From: an uncultured Pelagibacteraceae bacterium
GTDB lineage: Bacteria > Pseudomonadota > Alphaproteobacteria > Pelagibacterales > Pelagibacteraceae
Reading direction: 5' to 3'
NCBI GenBank assembly: GCA_902557935.1
Contig: CACECJ010000002.1
Coordinates: 30,660-94,659, forward strand
Length of the DNA: 64,000 nucleotides
This document shows positions 38,101 to 47,218 of the stretch, piece after piece. A program made the translations under genes and the position numbers. Under the pieces are notes generated by a model. That model made no database searches. It was given only the letters and a program-made list of their open reading frames with translations, and was not told where the DNA came from. How positions within the stretch are numbered: the first letter of the stretch is position 1; each line of letters begins with the position of its first letter.

Positions 38101-39924
38101 ATGACAAATATAATCAGAAACATAACTATCATTGCTCATGTCGATCACGGTAAAACAACTTTGATTGATAATCTGATGAAGCAAAGCGGTACGTTTAGGG
38201 AGAATGAAAACGTAGAGGAAAGAGTAATGGACTCAGGCGAGTTAGAAAAAGAGAGGGGAATTACAATTCTAGCAAAGCCCACCTCAATTAATTGGAAAAA
38301 CTCCAGAATAAATATTATTGATACTCCAGGTCATAGAGATTTTGCAGCTGAAGTGGAAAGAGTTTTACATATGGCAGATGGAGCTTTATTACTTATAGAT
38401 TCTGCTGAAGGTGTAATGCCTCAAACAAAATTTGTTTTATCTAAAGCACTGAAGCAAGGATTGAAACCCATCGTTGTGATTAATAAATTAGATAAACCTG
38501 ATCAAAGAGCAAATGAGGTATTAGATGAAACATTTGATTTATTTGTAAATCTTGATGCTAACGAAGAACAATTAGATTTCCCTGTATTATATGCAAGTGG
38601 TAGATCTGGTTGGGCATCTAAAGAAGTAAATGGACCAAGAGAAAACCTTCAACCGTTATTAGATTTAATTATCGATCATGTCAAACCATCAACTTTTGAT
38701 AAAACAAAGCCATTTGCAATGCTTTCAACTCTTTTATATGCAGACAGCTATCTTGGAAGAAGTTTAGTTGGAAGAATTGCTCAAGGAACTGCAAAAGCAA
38801 ATCAGCAAATCAAAGCGATAGATTTAAGTGGAAAAAAAGTTGATGAAGGAAGACTTACAAAAATATTTAGATATGAAGGAACAAAAAAAGTTCCTATCGA
38901 ACAAGGTGAGGCTGGAGATATAGTAATTATTGCTGGATTAGAAAAAGCGAATGTTGCCGATACTATTTGTGATCTAGAGATAAACGATCCTATAAATGCT
39001 ACACCTATAGACCCTCCAACTATGTCCATTACAATAACAGTAAATAGCTCCCCTTTGGCAGGAACAGAGGGAAAAAAATTAACAAGTACTCAAATTAGGG
39101 ATCGATTAATTTTGGAAGCTGAAAACAATGTTGGGATCAACTTTGAAGAAAATGAAAATAAAGATGCTTTTGTCATAAGTGGACGAGGTGAGTTGATGTT
39201 AGAGATTCTTTTAACACAGATGCGAAGAGAGGGATTCGAAATGACCGTAAGCCCACCAAAAGTTTTAATTAGAGAAGATGATCAAGGTAACAAAATGGAG
39301 CCAATTGAAGAAATAACAATGGATTTAGATGAAGAGTTTTCGTCAAGAATTATAGACTCCATGAATAGAAGAAAAGGTAAATTAATTGATCTCAAGGACA
39401 CTGGAAAAAATAAAAAAAGATTAATTTTTCATGCGCCAACTAGAGGATTAATGGGTTACACAAGTAGATTTTTAACATTAACAAAAGGTACTGGCGTAAT
39501 AAATAGAATTTTTCACTCTTATGGAGAATACTCAGGAGATATGGAGGGAAGAAGAAACGGTGCTTTAATTTCCATGGAAAATGGTAAAGCAGTTGCCTTT
39601 GCAATTTTCAATTTACAAGCTCGAGGTGAAATGTTTGTGACACATAATGATCCAGTTTACGAAGGGATGATAGTAGGCCTTTCTTCAAAAAGTGGTGACT
39701 TAGAGATTAATGTTTTAAAAGGGAAAAAACTTACAAATATGAGAACTCAAGGAACTGATGAAAATGTAGTTTTAACACCAGTAAGAAAAATGGCTATAGC
39801 CGAACAGCTAAGTATGCTTAATACAGATGAAGCTTTAGAGATAACACCAAAATCTTGCAGACTTAGAAAGTTAATATTAGATCCTCATGAAAGAAAAAGG
39901 CAATCAAGAGCCAAGGCTTCTTAA
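38101..39924 (+). CDS. typA: Ribosome-associated GTPase TypA/BipA
   Basis: This translational GTPase helps 50S assembly and stress or cold adaptation. It has 607 residues. G-motifs are IAHVDHGKTTLIDNL (G1), RGITI (G2), IIDTPGHRDF (G3), NKLDKPDQ (G4) and ASG (G5). EF-G-like domains III and V follow, with the BipA C-terminal GTDENVVLTPVRKMAIAEQL. The start is 2 bases after tRNA-fMet, so the tRNA and typA very likely share a transcript. It converges on tal with a 4-base stop overlap. Confidence 0.97.
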   Translation: MTNIIRNITIIAHVDHGKTTLIDNLMKQSGTFRENENVEERVMDSGELEKERGITILAKPTSINWKNSRINIIDTPGHRDFAAEVERVLHMADGALLLIDSAEGVMPQTKFVLSKALKQGLKPIVVINKLDKPDQRANEVLDETFDLFVNLDANEEQLDFPVLYASGRSGWASKEVNGPRENLQPLLDLIIDHVKPSTFDKTKPFAMLSTLLYADSYLGRSLVGRIAQGTAKANQQIKAIDLSGKKVDEGRLTKIFRYEGTKKVPIEQGEAGDIVIIAGLEKANVADTICDLEINDPINATPIDPPTMSITITVNSSPLAGTEGKKLTSTQIRDRLILEAENNVGINFEENENKDAFVISGRGELMLEILLTQMRREGFEMTVSPPKVLIREDDQGNKMEPIEEITMDLDEEFSSRIIDSMNRRKGKLIDLKDTGKNKKRLIFHAPTRGLMGYTSRFLTLTKGTGVINRIFHSYGEYSGDMEGRRNGALISMENGKAVAFAIFNLQARGEMFVTHNDPVYEGMIVGLSSKSGDLEINVLKGKKLTNMRTQGTDENVVLTPVRKMAIAEQLSMLNTDEALEITPKSCRLRKLILDPHERKRQSRAKAS

Positions 39925-40619
39925 AGACTGAATCTTGATTTTTTACTATCTGTTAGAAAACCTTTAACAGTATCTAGTGTCATAGATTTGAAACTCTTAC
40001 CAAATCCCGCAATTTGATTTATTACTTTTGGTGGCATTGTAATTATATTGCAATTTAATTGTTTTGCTTGAATAAAGTTGTAAGCTTCTCTCGTACTAGC
40101 CCAAAGAATTTCAATATTTTTATTTTTCTTAGTTAAAGTGATGCTTTTTTTAAAAATCGGAAGAGGGTCTTTACCTTTATCAGCCATTCTGCCTGCAAAT
40201 ATTGAAATTATTGATTTTGTTTTCTTATTTAATTTTTTAAAAATCTTCTTAGTTTGTTCGAATGTGTAAACTGCAGTTATATTAAGTTTAATTCCTTTGT
40301 CACTTAATTCTTTGATGACTGGTCCTGTAAATACTCCTTTAGAATTTACAACCGGAATTTTTACGTAAACATTTTTACCCCAAGAATTAATTTCATAGGC
40401 TTGTTCCAGCATATCTTTAAAATTATCTGCAAATACTTCAAAAGAAATTGGTTTTTTTTTACAAACCTTTAAAATTTTAAGAGAATAATTTTTGTAATTT
40501 TTAGCTCCAGCTAATCGCATTAAACTCGGATTAGTCGTAAAGCCATCAACTAAAGACTTATTGTTAAAAAATTTAATTGTCTCATAGTCAGCAATGTCAC
40601 AAAAGATCTTTGTTTTCAT
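39921..40619 (-). CDS. tal: Transaldolase (short form / fructose-6-phosphate aldolase family)
   Basis: This class I aldolase transfers dihydroxyacetone units in the pentose phosphate pathway. It has 232 residues, the short TalC/FSA-like form. The N-terminal half has VDGFTTNPSLM, VYVKIPVVN carries the Schiff-base Lys, then LNITAVYTFEQ, and SIFAGRMADKGKDP follows. A true transaldolase role is favoured because tkt is nearby and no other transaldolase is seen here; aldolase activity cannot be excluded. It abuts pntB. Confidence 0.88.
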   Translation of the reverse strand: MKTKIFCDIADYETIKFFNNKSLVDGFTTNPSLMRLAGAKNYKNYSLKILKVCKKKPISFEVFADNFKDMLEQAYEINSWGKNVYVKIPVVNSKGVFTGPVIKELSDKGIKLNITAVYTFEQTKKIFKKLNKKTKSIISIFAGRMADKGKDPLPIFKKSITLTKKNKNIEILWASTREAYNFIQAKQLNCNIITMPPKVINQIAGFGKSFKSMTLDTVKGFLTDSKKSRFSL

Positions 40620-42022
40620 TAGTCTAAATTTTTAACTATGTCTTCTGTCATCTTTTTTGCATCTGCAAACAACATTAAAGTGTTATCTTTATAAAAGAGT
40701 TCATTATCTATACCGGCATACCCTGGTGATAAACTTCTTTTAACAAATAAAACAGATTTACATTTTTCAACATCTAGCACTGGCATTCCGAATATTGGAC
40801 TTTTTGGATCTGTTTTTGCTACAGGATTTGTTACATCATTTGCTCCAATTACAAATGCAACATCGGAATTAGCAAAATCGTTATTTATATCTTCTAATTC
40901 AAAAACTTCATCATAAGGAACATTTGCTTCAGCTAATAAAACATTCATATGGCCAGGCATTCTTCCAGCTACAGGGTGTATTGCGTAAGTAACTTTAATG
41001 TCATTTTTTTTTAATTTATCTACCATCTCTCGAAGAGCGTGCTGAGCTTGGGCTACAGCCATACCGTACCCTGGAACTATAATTACAGATGAAGCATTTT
41101 TCATCAAAAAAGCCGCATCTTCTGCGTTACCACTTTTAACTGGCTTTTGATCTTTCTTTTCTTTTTTATCATCAGTAGAATTGTCTGCTCCAAAACCACC
41201 TAGAATTACACTTACAAAAGATCTGTTCATGGCTTTACACATTATATATGAAAGTATTGCTCCAGAGGATCCGACAAGTGCACCTGTTATAATCAAAGCA
41301 GTATTTTCTAATGTAAAACCTATTCCAGCTGCAGCCCACCCAGAATAAGAATTAAGCATTGAAATTACTACAGGCATATCTGCTCCTCCTATAGGAATAA
41401 TCAATAAAACTCCGACAAGAAATGAGATTATAATTACAGTCCAAAAAATATTTGTAGACTGAGTTTTACATAGGTAAAAAATTAAAACAAATATACCTAT
41501 TCCAAGCACCAAATTTAAAATATGCTGACCACTAAATGTAATGGGAGCTCCAGACATTATTCCTCTTAACTTTAAAAAAGCTATTATAGAACCTGAAAAA
41601 GTTATCGCTCCTACTGCCGCTCCAATAGACATTTCAATTAGACTCGCTAATTTTATATCACCGACATTTCCTAGATTAAAAGCCGTGGGATTTAAAAAAG
41701 CTGCGATCGCGACAAAAACTGCTGCTAAACCTACTAAACTGTGAAAACCAGCCACTAATTCTGGCATTGCAGTCATTGGAATTTTAAAAGCTATAAAAGC
41801 ACCGATTGCTCCACCGATTACTAAGAATATAACTACATAAACTAGAGACGTTGAAAAATTTCCAATTGATAGGAATGTCACTACGATTGCAATTATCATT
41901 CCGGCAATTCCGAAGTAGTTTCCTTGTCTAGATGTATCTGGTGATGATAATCCTCTAAGCGCAAGAATAAATAATATTCCAGAAACTAAGTAAAAAATTG
42001 CTGCTAGATTAGCTGAGATCAT
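40619..42022 (-). CDS. pntB: NAD(P) transhydrogenase subunit beta
   Basis: This subunit of the proton-translocating transhydrogenase has 467 residues. About nine membrane helices form domain II (residues 1-265, with AGIGFTLENTALIITGALVGSSGAILSYIM). A soluble NADP-binding domain III follows, showing VIIVPGYGMAVAQAQHALREM and FVIGANDVTNPVA. The complex uses proton-motive force to drive NADH to NADPH. It overlaps pntA2 by 4 bases. Confidence 0.96.
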   Translation of the reverse strand: MISANLAAIFYLVSGILFILALRGLSSPDTSRQGNYFGIAGMIIAIVVTFLSIGNFSTSLVYVVIFLVIGGAIGAFIAFKIPMTAMPELVAGFHSLVGLAAVFVAIAAFLNPTAFNLGNVGDIKLASLIEMSIGAAVGAITFSGSIIAFLKLRGIMSGAPITFSGQHILNLVLGIGIFVLIFYLCKTQSTNIFWTVIIISFLVGVLLIIPIGGADMPVVISMLNSYSGWAAAGIGFTLENTALIITGALVGSSGAILSYIMCKAMNRSFVSVILGGFGADNSTDDKKEKKDQKPVKSGNAEDAAFLMKNASSVIIVPGYGMAVAQAQHALREMVDKLKKNDIKVTYAIHPVAGRMPGHMNVLLAEANVPYDEVFELEDINNDFANSDVAFVIGANDVTNPVAKTDPKSPIFGMPVLDVEKCKSVLFVKRSLSPGYAGIDNELFYKDNTLMLFADAKKMTEDIVKNLD

Positions 42023-42330
42023 TTCTTTTTATCTTTCTTTTTTTTGTACATTTGAAGCATTCTTTGAGTCACCAAGAAGCCCCCAAAAATATTTATTGCT
42101 GCTAAAATGATAGCTATAAATCCAAAGATACTCGATGTATTAAAAATACTCTCGGAACTTCCTGCTAAAGCTGCAATGATAGCACCTACAATAATAACTG
42201 ATGAAATAGCGTTAGTGACTGACATTAATGGAGTATGAAGCGATGGAGTAACACTCCATACAACATAGTAACCGATAAAGATCGATAAAACAAAAATGCT
42301 TAATCTAAATATAAACGGATCTATTTCCAT
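42019..42330 (-). CDS. pntA2: NAD(P) transhydrogenase subunit alpha, C-terminal part
   Basis: This 103-residue membrane protein corresponds to the C-terminal, membrane part of PntA, which in alphaproteobacteria is split from the soluble part. Three hydrophobic helices are visible, with SVTPSLHTPLMSVTNAISSVIIVGA as the conserved block. It lies between pntA1 (2-base gap) and pntB (4-base overlap), so the three genes make one complex. Confidence 0.94.
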   Translation of the reverse strand: MEIDPFIFRLSIFVLSIFIGYYVVWSVTPSLHTPLMSVTNAISSVIIVGAIIAALAGSSESIFNTSSIFGFIAIILAAINIFGGFLVTQRMLQMYKKKKDKKK

Positions 42331-42332
42331 AA

Positions 42333-43427
42333 TTAAACTCTTTTAATTAATGATTTTTCTATTATTTCGTCCTCTAAATTAATATTAAAATTTTTCTTCT
42401 CTTTACTATACAAGTTGCGGATAAAACTAAATAAGTTTTTAGCATATAAGTTTGAAGCAGTGAGTGGTAAACTATTCATTAAACTTTTAACTCCTATAAT
42501 CTTTATCCCATCTACTGAATTAATTTTGCCTGCTTCTGAAAATGCGGAGTTTCCTCCCTGTTCTGCTGCTAAATCATAAACAATTGACCCAGGCTTCATA
42601 AGTTTAACTAAGTCCTCCGTTAGTATTCTTGGAGCAGGTTTTCCAGGAATTAATGCTGTACATATAACTATGTCATTTTTTTTAAGAGCTTCTTTCATCA
42701 TCTCTGCTTGTTTTTTTTTATACTCATCTGATGCTTCTTTTGCGTATCCACCAGTAGTTTCCATATCTTCGTTTTGTTCAACTGTTAAAAATTTACCACC
42801 TAAGCTTTCTACTTGCTCTTTAGATGCTGCTCTTACATCAGTTGCCGAAACTATTGCACCCAATCTTTTGGCAGTAGCAATTGCTTGTAGTCCAGCAACA
42901 CCTGCTCCAATAACTAATATTTTAGCTGCTGGTACAGTGCCGGCTGCTGTCATCATCATCGGTACAGCTTTCTTAAATTCTGCCACACAATCAACAACTG
43001 CTCTATATCCGGCTAAATTAGATTGAGACGACAAAACATCCATTGATTGAGCTCTGGTTATCCTGGGTAACAATTCTAATGAAAAAAGTTTTATTTGTTT
43101 ATTTATAATTTTATCAATCCGATTTTTATTTTTGGCTGGATTGAGCATACCAATTAGAATAGTTTTCTCTTTTAAAATATTAATTTCTTCATCAGACGGG
43201 CAATTAACTTTAGTGATAAGGTTGCACGAGCTTAAAACTTCTGATGACGAATTCTTTATTTCAACTCCATTTTTTATGTACTGATCATCATTAATACCAA
43301 TATGAAGTGCATAATTTTTTTCAACACATACTCTCAGTCCAAGACCAATAATACTTTTCGCTGAGTCAGGGGTAATTGAGACTCTTTTTTCTAATGCTGT
43401 GTTTTCTTTAATTGAGCCTACTATCAT
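42333..43427 (-). CDS. pntA1: NAD(P) transhydrogenase subunit alpha, soluble NAD-binding part
   Basis: This 364-residue soluble domain I binds NAD(H). It resembles alanine dehydrogenase. The start IVGSIKENTALEKRVSITPDSAK is typical, followed by the Rossmann loop ILVIGAGVAGLQAIATAKRLGA near residue 170 and GKPAPRILTEDLVKLMKPGSIVYDLAAEQGG. It is the first pnt gene and reads leftward from the coxIV-rpmJ-5S cluster. Confidence 0.96.
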   Translation of the reverse strand: MIVGSIKENTALEKRVSITPDSAKSIIGLGLRVCVEKNYALHIGINDDQYIKNGVEIKNSSSEVLSSCNLITKVNCPSDEEINILKEKTILIGMLNPAKNKNRIDKIINKQIKLFSLELLPRITRAQSMDVLSSQSNLAGYRAVVDCVAEFKKAVPMMMTAAGTVPAAKILVIGAGVAGLQAIATAKRLGAIVSATDVRAASKEQVESLGGKFLTVEQNEDMETTGGYAKEASDEYKKKQAEMMKEALKKNDIVICTALIPGKPAPRILTEDLVKLMKPGSIVYDLAAEQGGNSAFSEAGKINSVDGIKIIGVKSLMNSLPLTASNLYAKNLFSFIRNLYSKEKKNFNINLEDEIIEKSLIKRV

Positions 43428-43444
43428 TTTATTAAATTAAATCT

Positions 43445-43555
43445 TTAAAGCAACGTAATCGCGAGTATTACTAAAATTGCAATGACTGCAAGAGTTCCCC
43501 ATAATACAAATTTTGTGAAACCACTATAAGTTTTTTTAAAATCATTCTCACTCAT
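43445..43555 (-). CDS. aa3-type cytochrome c oxidase subunit IV (36 aa)
   Basis: This small ORF is below the track cut-off. It translates as MSENDFKKTYSGFTKFVLWG followed by a hydrophobic helix rich in V, I and L that ends ILAITLL. It fits the bacterial aa3-type CoxIV family (Tyr-x-Gly-Phe, Trp-Gly, single membrane helix), a small accessory subunit of the terminal oxidase. It lies between pntA1 and rpmJ in the same direction. The call rests on a short motif plus a single membrane helix. Confidence 0.75.
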   Translation of the reverse strand: MSENDFKKTYSGFTKFVLWGTLAVIAILVILAITLL

Positions 43556-43558
43556 ATT

Positions 43559-43684
43559 TTAACCTTGACGAGCTTTGAATTTTGGATTTTTTTTATTTAT
43601 TACGTAAAGCTTTCCTCTTCGTTTTACAAGCTTAGAGTTAAGATCTCTTTTTTTTAACGATTTTAATGAGCTAGCAATTTTCAT
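43559..43684 (-). CDS. rpmJ: 50S ribosomal protein L36 (41 aa)
   Basis: This ORF is too short for the track. It translates as [20 protein letters not shown] followed by [21 protein letters not shown], the alphaproteobacterial type of L36. That type lacks the zinc-binding Cys residues and has the RRGxLYVINKxNPRFKARQG ending. Its start codon is only 10 bases downstream of the 5S rRNA 3' end. It has no room for its own promoter outside the 5S gene, so it is probably transcribed with 5S rRNA. Confidence 0.95.
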   Translation of the reverse strand: MKIASSLKSLKKRDLNSKLVKRRGKLYVINKKNPKFKARQG

Positions 43685-43694
43685 AATTAATAAA

Positions 43695-43810
43695 GCCTGG
43701 CAACGTCCTACTCTCCCATATCTTAAGACAAAGTACCATCGGCGCTGAAGGACTTAACTTCCGAGTTCGGTATGGGATCGGGTGTAGCCCCTTCGCAATA
43801 ATTACCAGGC
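43695..43810 (-). rRNA. rrf: 5S ribosomal RNA
   Basis: This is a 116-base 5S rRNA on the minus strand. Its ends pair as GCCTGG/CCAGGC. The conserved core CCGATCCCATACCGAACTCGG and GGAAGTTAAG are present, as is the GGGAGAGTAGG near the 3' end. No 23S gene precedes it: upstream is a divergent O-antigen ligase-like gene 35 bases away. This fits the SAR11 arrangement in which 5S is separated from 16S-23S by a hypervariable island. Confidence 0.97.
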
Positions 43811-43815
43811 ATGGC

Positions 43816-43844
43816 TTTATAGTATTTTTAGTTTAGAATGTAAA
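43816..43844 (-). promoter_or_regulatory. Sigma70-type promoter of the isolated 5S rRNA gene
   Basis: On the minus strand TTTACA (-35, 5 of 6) and TATAAA (-10, 5 of 6) are separated by exactly 17 bases. The predicted start falls at about 43809-43810, the 5' end of mature 5S. The -35 box ends 2 bases from the start codon of the divergent gene at 43846. Confidence 0.65.
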
Positions 43845-43845
43845 T

Positions 43846-45114
43846 ATGTTTTTAAAGAAAAATCTTTTTTCATTAGTGCAATTTTCGTTCTATTTAATCC
43901 CTCTTTCTCTAATAATTGGTAGTACAGTCATAAACTTTAATATTATTTTATTTTTGATTGTTGGATTCTTATATATTTTTTTAGGTAAAATAAAATTTAT
44001 ATTTAGCTTCAATAGTAAAATTTTATTATTATTTTTTATAATATTAATATTTTCATCTATTGTTAATATAAAAGTTATTGGATTTGAAAATTTTTTTAAA
44101 TCAATTTTTTTATTAAAGTTTTTCTTACTATATATTTTAATTGAAAATTTGGTATCCAACAAAAATTTAAATATTAAAAATTTTAGTAAAATAACTTTAT
44201 TTCTAGTAATTTTTGTCTCTTTAGATTTAATTCTCCAATTCTTTTATGGAAAAAATATATTTGGTTTAAGGCCTTGGGAAGGAAGAATTACGGGAGTATT
44301 TGGATCCGAAGCTATAGCTGGTGGTTTTATCCAAAAACTCTTTTTAATTTCATTAATTGGAATTTATTTATCGATGTATAAAAATAAACATTTAAAAAAA
44401 ATTTTTGGCCCTCTTTTAATAATAGTAATTCTTTTTGCATCTTTTATTGCCAGTAACAGAATGTCGTTTTTATTAATTATATTAACTCTAATTATGTTAA
44501 TTTTTTTTATAAAAGAATATAGAAAAAAAATTCTTATTCCAATTCTATTTTTAGTTCCCGTATATATTTATCTTTACGATCAAAACGATGATTTAAAAAA
44601 AAAATTTGATGGATTAAAGAATAAAGTTATTAATTTATCAAATCACGCTTTTGAAATATTTGACGATGAAAATCAAAATAAAGAGGTTCTTAGAACTAAT
44701 CACGGAAAAATATATTTCACTGCCATTCAATCTTTTAAAGAAAATAAAATTCTTGGCAGTGGCCTCAAATCATTTAGAAATAAATGCAGTAAATTTGAAA
44801 ATTTAAATGAAAATTTTAAATGTTCAACTCATCCCCACAATTATCATTTAGAAATTTTGCATGATGCAGGATTATTAGGATTGTTTGCTTTGTCTATTTT
44901 TTCATTTGCAATCATATATACAATTTATAAAAATTTTAGACAAAAAAATTTAATTTATGAAGATAAGCTAATCATATCTCTATTATTGTTGAACTTGTTA
45001 ATTGAAATTTTTCCAATTAAATCTACAGGTAGCATCTTTAGTACTTGGACTGGAACGATTTTTTGGTTATCAATTGCCTTGGTAAATTATGGATCTAGAA
45101 AAAAAGATTATTAA
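43846..45114 (+). CDS. O-antigen ligase / polymerase-like membrane protein (Wzy_C)
   Basis: This 422-residue inner-membrane protein has about 10-12 hydrophobic helices and a large periplasmic loop. The loop holds the Wzy_C block FKCSTHPHNYHLEILHDAGLLG (about residues 325-346), containing the catalytic His of WaaL-type ligases. It most likely joins a lipid-linked glycan to lipid A core, or polymerises repeat units. Ligase and Wzy polymerase cannot be told apart by sequence. Its start is 35 bases from the 5S gene. It overlaps the next gene by 26 bases. Confidence 0.85.
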   Translation: MFLKKNLFSLVQFSFYLIPLSLIIGSTVINFNIILFLIVGFLYIFLGKIKFIFSFNSKILLLFFIILIFSSIVNIKVIGFENFFKSIFLLKFFLLYILIENLVSNKNLNIKNFSKITLFLVIFVSLDLILQFFYGKNIFGLRPWEGRITGVFGSEAIAGGFIQKLFLISLIGIYLSMYKNKHLKKIFGPLLIIVILFASFIASNRMSFLLIILTLIMLIFFIKEYRKKILIPILFLVPVYIYLYDQNDDLKKKFDGLKNKVINLSNHAFEIFDDENQNKEVLRTNHGKIYFTAIQSFKENKILGSGLKSFRNKCSKFENLNENFKCSTHPHNYHLEILHDAGLLGLFALSIFSFAIIYTIYKNFRQKNLIYEDKLIISLLLLNLLIEIFPIKSTGSIFSTWTGTIFWLSIALVNYGSRKKDY

Positions 45115-47218
45115 TAGAAATCAACTTACATTAAATATTTTTGTCTTTATAAACATATCCATTTTCCTTGGAATCTTTTTTGTAGGCCCCGATAATTATT
45201 GGTTTGATAATACCAAATGGTTATATGAATCAACTGATCTAACAAATTCTCAACTAAGCTGGGAATATTTTAAAAATGACGAATGGCGTTTCCCTTTTGG
45301 TAAAAATCCTAATTACGGACTAGAGGTCTCTAACTCAATAGTCTATACGGACAATATTCCTATTCTAGCTTTATTTTTTAAAATATTTGATGGAATTATT
45401 TACAATAAATTTCAATACTTTAGTTTGTGGATTACTCTAACCTTTTTTTTTCAACTTTTTTTTTCATACTTGCTTTTAATTAGAGCAACTAAAAATAACT
45501 TATTTTCTTTTTTTGGTAGTTTTTTATTCCTGTTGTGCCCTTTTTTATTTTTTAGATTATCGCACCACTTTTCTTTAGGCGCACATTGGTTAATTTTATA
45601 TGCATTTTATACTGCATACTTTGTTCAAGAGAAACAAAAAGAGTTTCATTGGTACATAATATTTTTCTTAAGCACTCTTACACATTTTTATTTTACTATT
45701 ATGATGTTTGTGATCTATTCTTCATTTTTACTGGCAGAAATTATAAATAAAAATAACTTTTATAATATTTATAAAGTTATTTATAAATTATTATTTGTTT
45801 TGACGTTGATGTTTTTAGTAGGCTATTTTGAGTCTTCCCCAGTCAATTCAATATCCAGAGGTTATGGGGAATTTAAGTTAGACCTATTTGGATTTTTTGA
45901 TCCAAAACTGGGATCAGGGAACTCATGGTCAATTTTTCTACCAGATATTGAAGGTACACATTTGGAGGGTTTTAATTATATAGGTTTGGGACTAATTATT
46001 TTATTTATTCTCGCTCTATTTTCGTTGATTAAAAATAATTTTAATAAAGTTGAAATTTCTAATCTATTTAAAATACAAAATCTTTATATATTAATATTTT
46101 TCATTTGGTCTATAACAACAAATCCTTCTGTCATGGGTAAGGAAATATTGAAAATAAATCTTCACGATTATATTTTTGGAATGCTAAGTATATTTGGAGC
46201 CACAGGAAGGTTTGCTTGGCCAGTCATTTATATACTAATTTTTGCATCGTTAGTTACTATTTTCAGAAAATTTAAAGTCGCTCACGCCATGTACATAATT
46301 GGATCAATACTTTTTATTCAAATTGCTGATACGGGTGCTGCAATTAAAATAAATTCTTTTAAAAAACCCCAGCTTGAGAAAAAAGATCAAATATGGAATT
46401 TAATTGAGAAAGATTTTCAAAAAATTAAAACCACATACCTATTTAATAATTATGGCCCCGTTTATAGAGGAATGCGAAGTGTTTTAGGAAGTATGAACAA
46501 TATTAAAACTAATATAATTTTAAATGCAGGGATGGATAGAGTGAAAGCTGCTAAAACTAGATATGATTTTTATGAAAAGATTACTAAAAAAAATTTAGAT
46601 GCTGACACAGCTTACATTGTTGATAACAAAGGACATTTAATTAATTTAAAAAGAAACTTTATAAACCAAAATGTTGGTTTTTTCTACAGAGATGATCTTT
46701 GGATTATGCTTCCAAATAAAAAAGACTTAATGAATAAATCAGATAAAAAAAAAATTGATCAAATTAGTTTTTTTAAAGTAGATATAAATAAAAAAAATAT
46801 GGTTAAATTTAAAAAAGAATATTTAGGTTTAGGATGGACACATAATTTTTTTGAGGAATACGGAGCTTGGACAGAAGGAAAGCAAGCTTTTTTGTTAATA
46901 AGTTTAAACAAGTCTCAAACTAAATTTCAAAATAAATTAAAACTTGCCTTAGATATAACTCCTTTCAATTTAAATAAAAATGAGAATTATGCGCTAAATA
47001 TTTATATTAATAACAATCAGGAGAGGCAAATAAATTTTTATAACAATAAAGACTCTCAAATAGTTCATGTTGATTTAGACAAAAATTTATTAGAACAAGA
47101 TTTATTAATAAAATTTGAACTAACTGGTTTAATATCTCCTTATAAATTACGTAAAAGTCCAGATGCTAGAGAATTAGGGATTCTATTAAAATCTTTCGAG
47201 GTAAAAGAAATTAAATGA
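45089..47218 (+). CDS. Large polytopic membrane protein (DUF6311-like, possible GT-C)
   Basis: This 709-residue protein has roughly 11-12 membrane helices in its first 410 residues and a soluble, probably periplasmic C-terminal part of about 290 residues. The first loop carries WEYFKNDEWRFPFGKNPNYG and SIVYTDNIPILALFFK, which I recall as typical of DUF6311. The general layout is that of GT-C lipid-linked glycosyltransferases, but no catalytic motif is certain. It overlaps the ligase-like gene and the following GT2 gene (4 bases), so all three form one operon. Confidence 0.65.
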   Translation: MDLEKKIINRNQLTLNIFVFINISIFLGIFFVGPDNYWFDNTKWLYESTDLTNSQLSWEYFKNDEWRFPFGKNPNYGLEVSNSIVYTDNIPILALFFKIFDGIIYNKFQYFSLWITLTFFFQLFFSYLLLIRATKNNLFSFFGSFLFLLCPFLFFRLSHHFSLGAHWLILYAFYTAYFVQEKQKEFHWYIIFFLSTLTHFYFTIMMFVIYSSFLLAEIINKNNFYNIYKVIYKLLFVLTLMFLVGYFESSPVNSISRGYGEFKLDLFGFFDPKLGSGNSWSIFLPDIEGTHLEGFNYIGLGLIILFILALFSLIKNNFNKVEISNLFKIQNLYILIFFIWSITTNPSVMGKEILKINLHDYIFGMLSIFGATGRFAWPVIYILIFASLVTIFRKFKVAHAMYIIGSILFIQIADTGAAIKINSFKKPQLEKKDQIWNLIEKDFQKIKTTYLFNNYGPVYRGMRSVLGSMNNIKTNIILNAGMDRVKAAKTRYDFYEKITKKNLDADTAYIVDNKGHLINLKRNFINQNVGFFYRDDLWIMLPNKKDLMNKSDKKKIDQISFFKVDINKKNMVKFKKEYLGLGWTHNFFEEYGAWTEGKQAFLLISLNKSQTKFQNKLKLALDITPFNLNKNENYALNIYINNNQERQINFYNNKDSQIVHVDLDKNLLEQDLLIKFELTGLISPYKLRKSPDARELGILLKSFEVKEIK

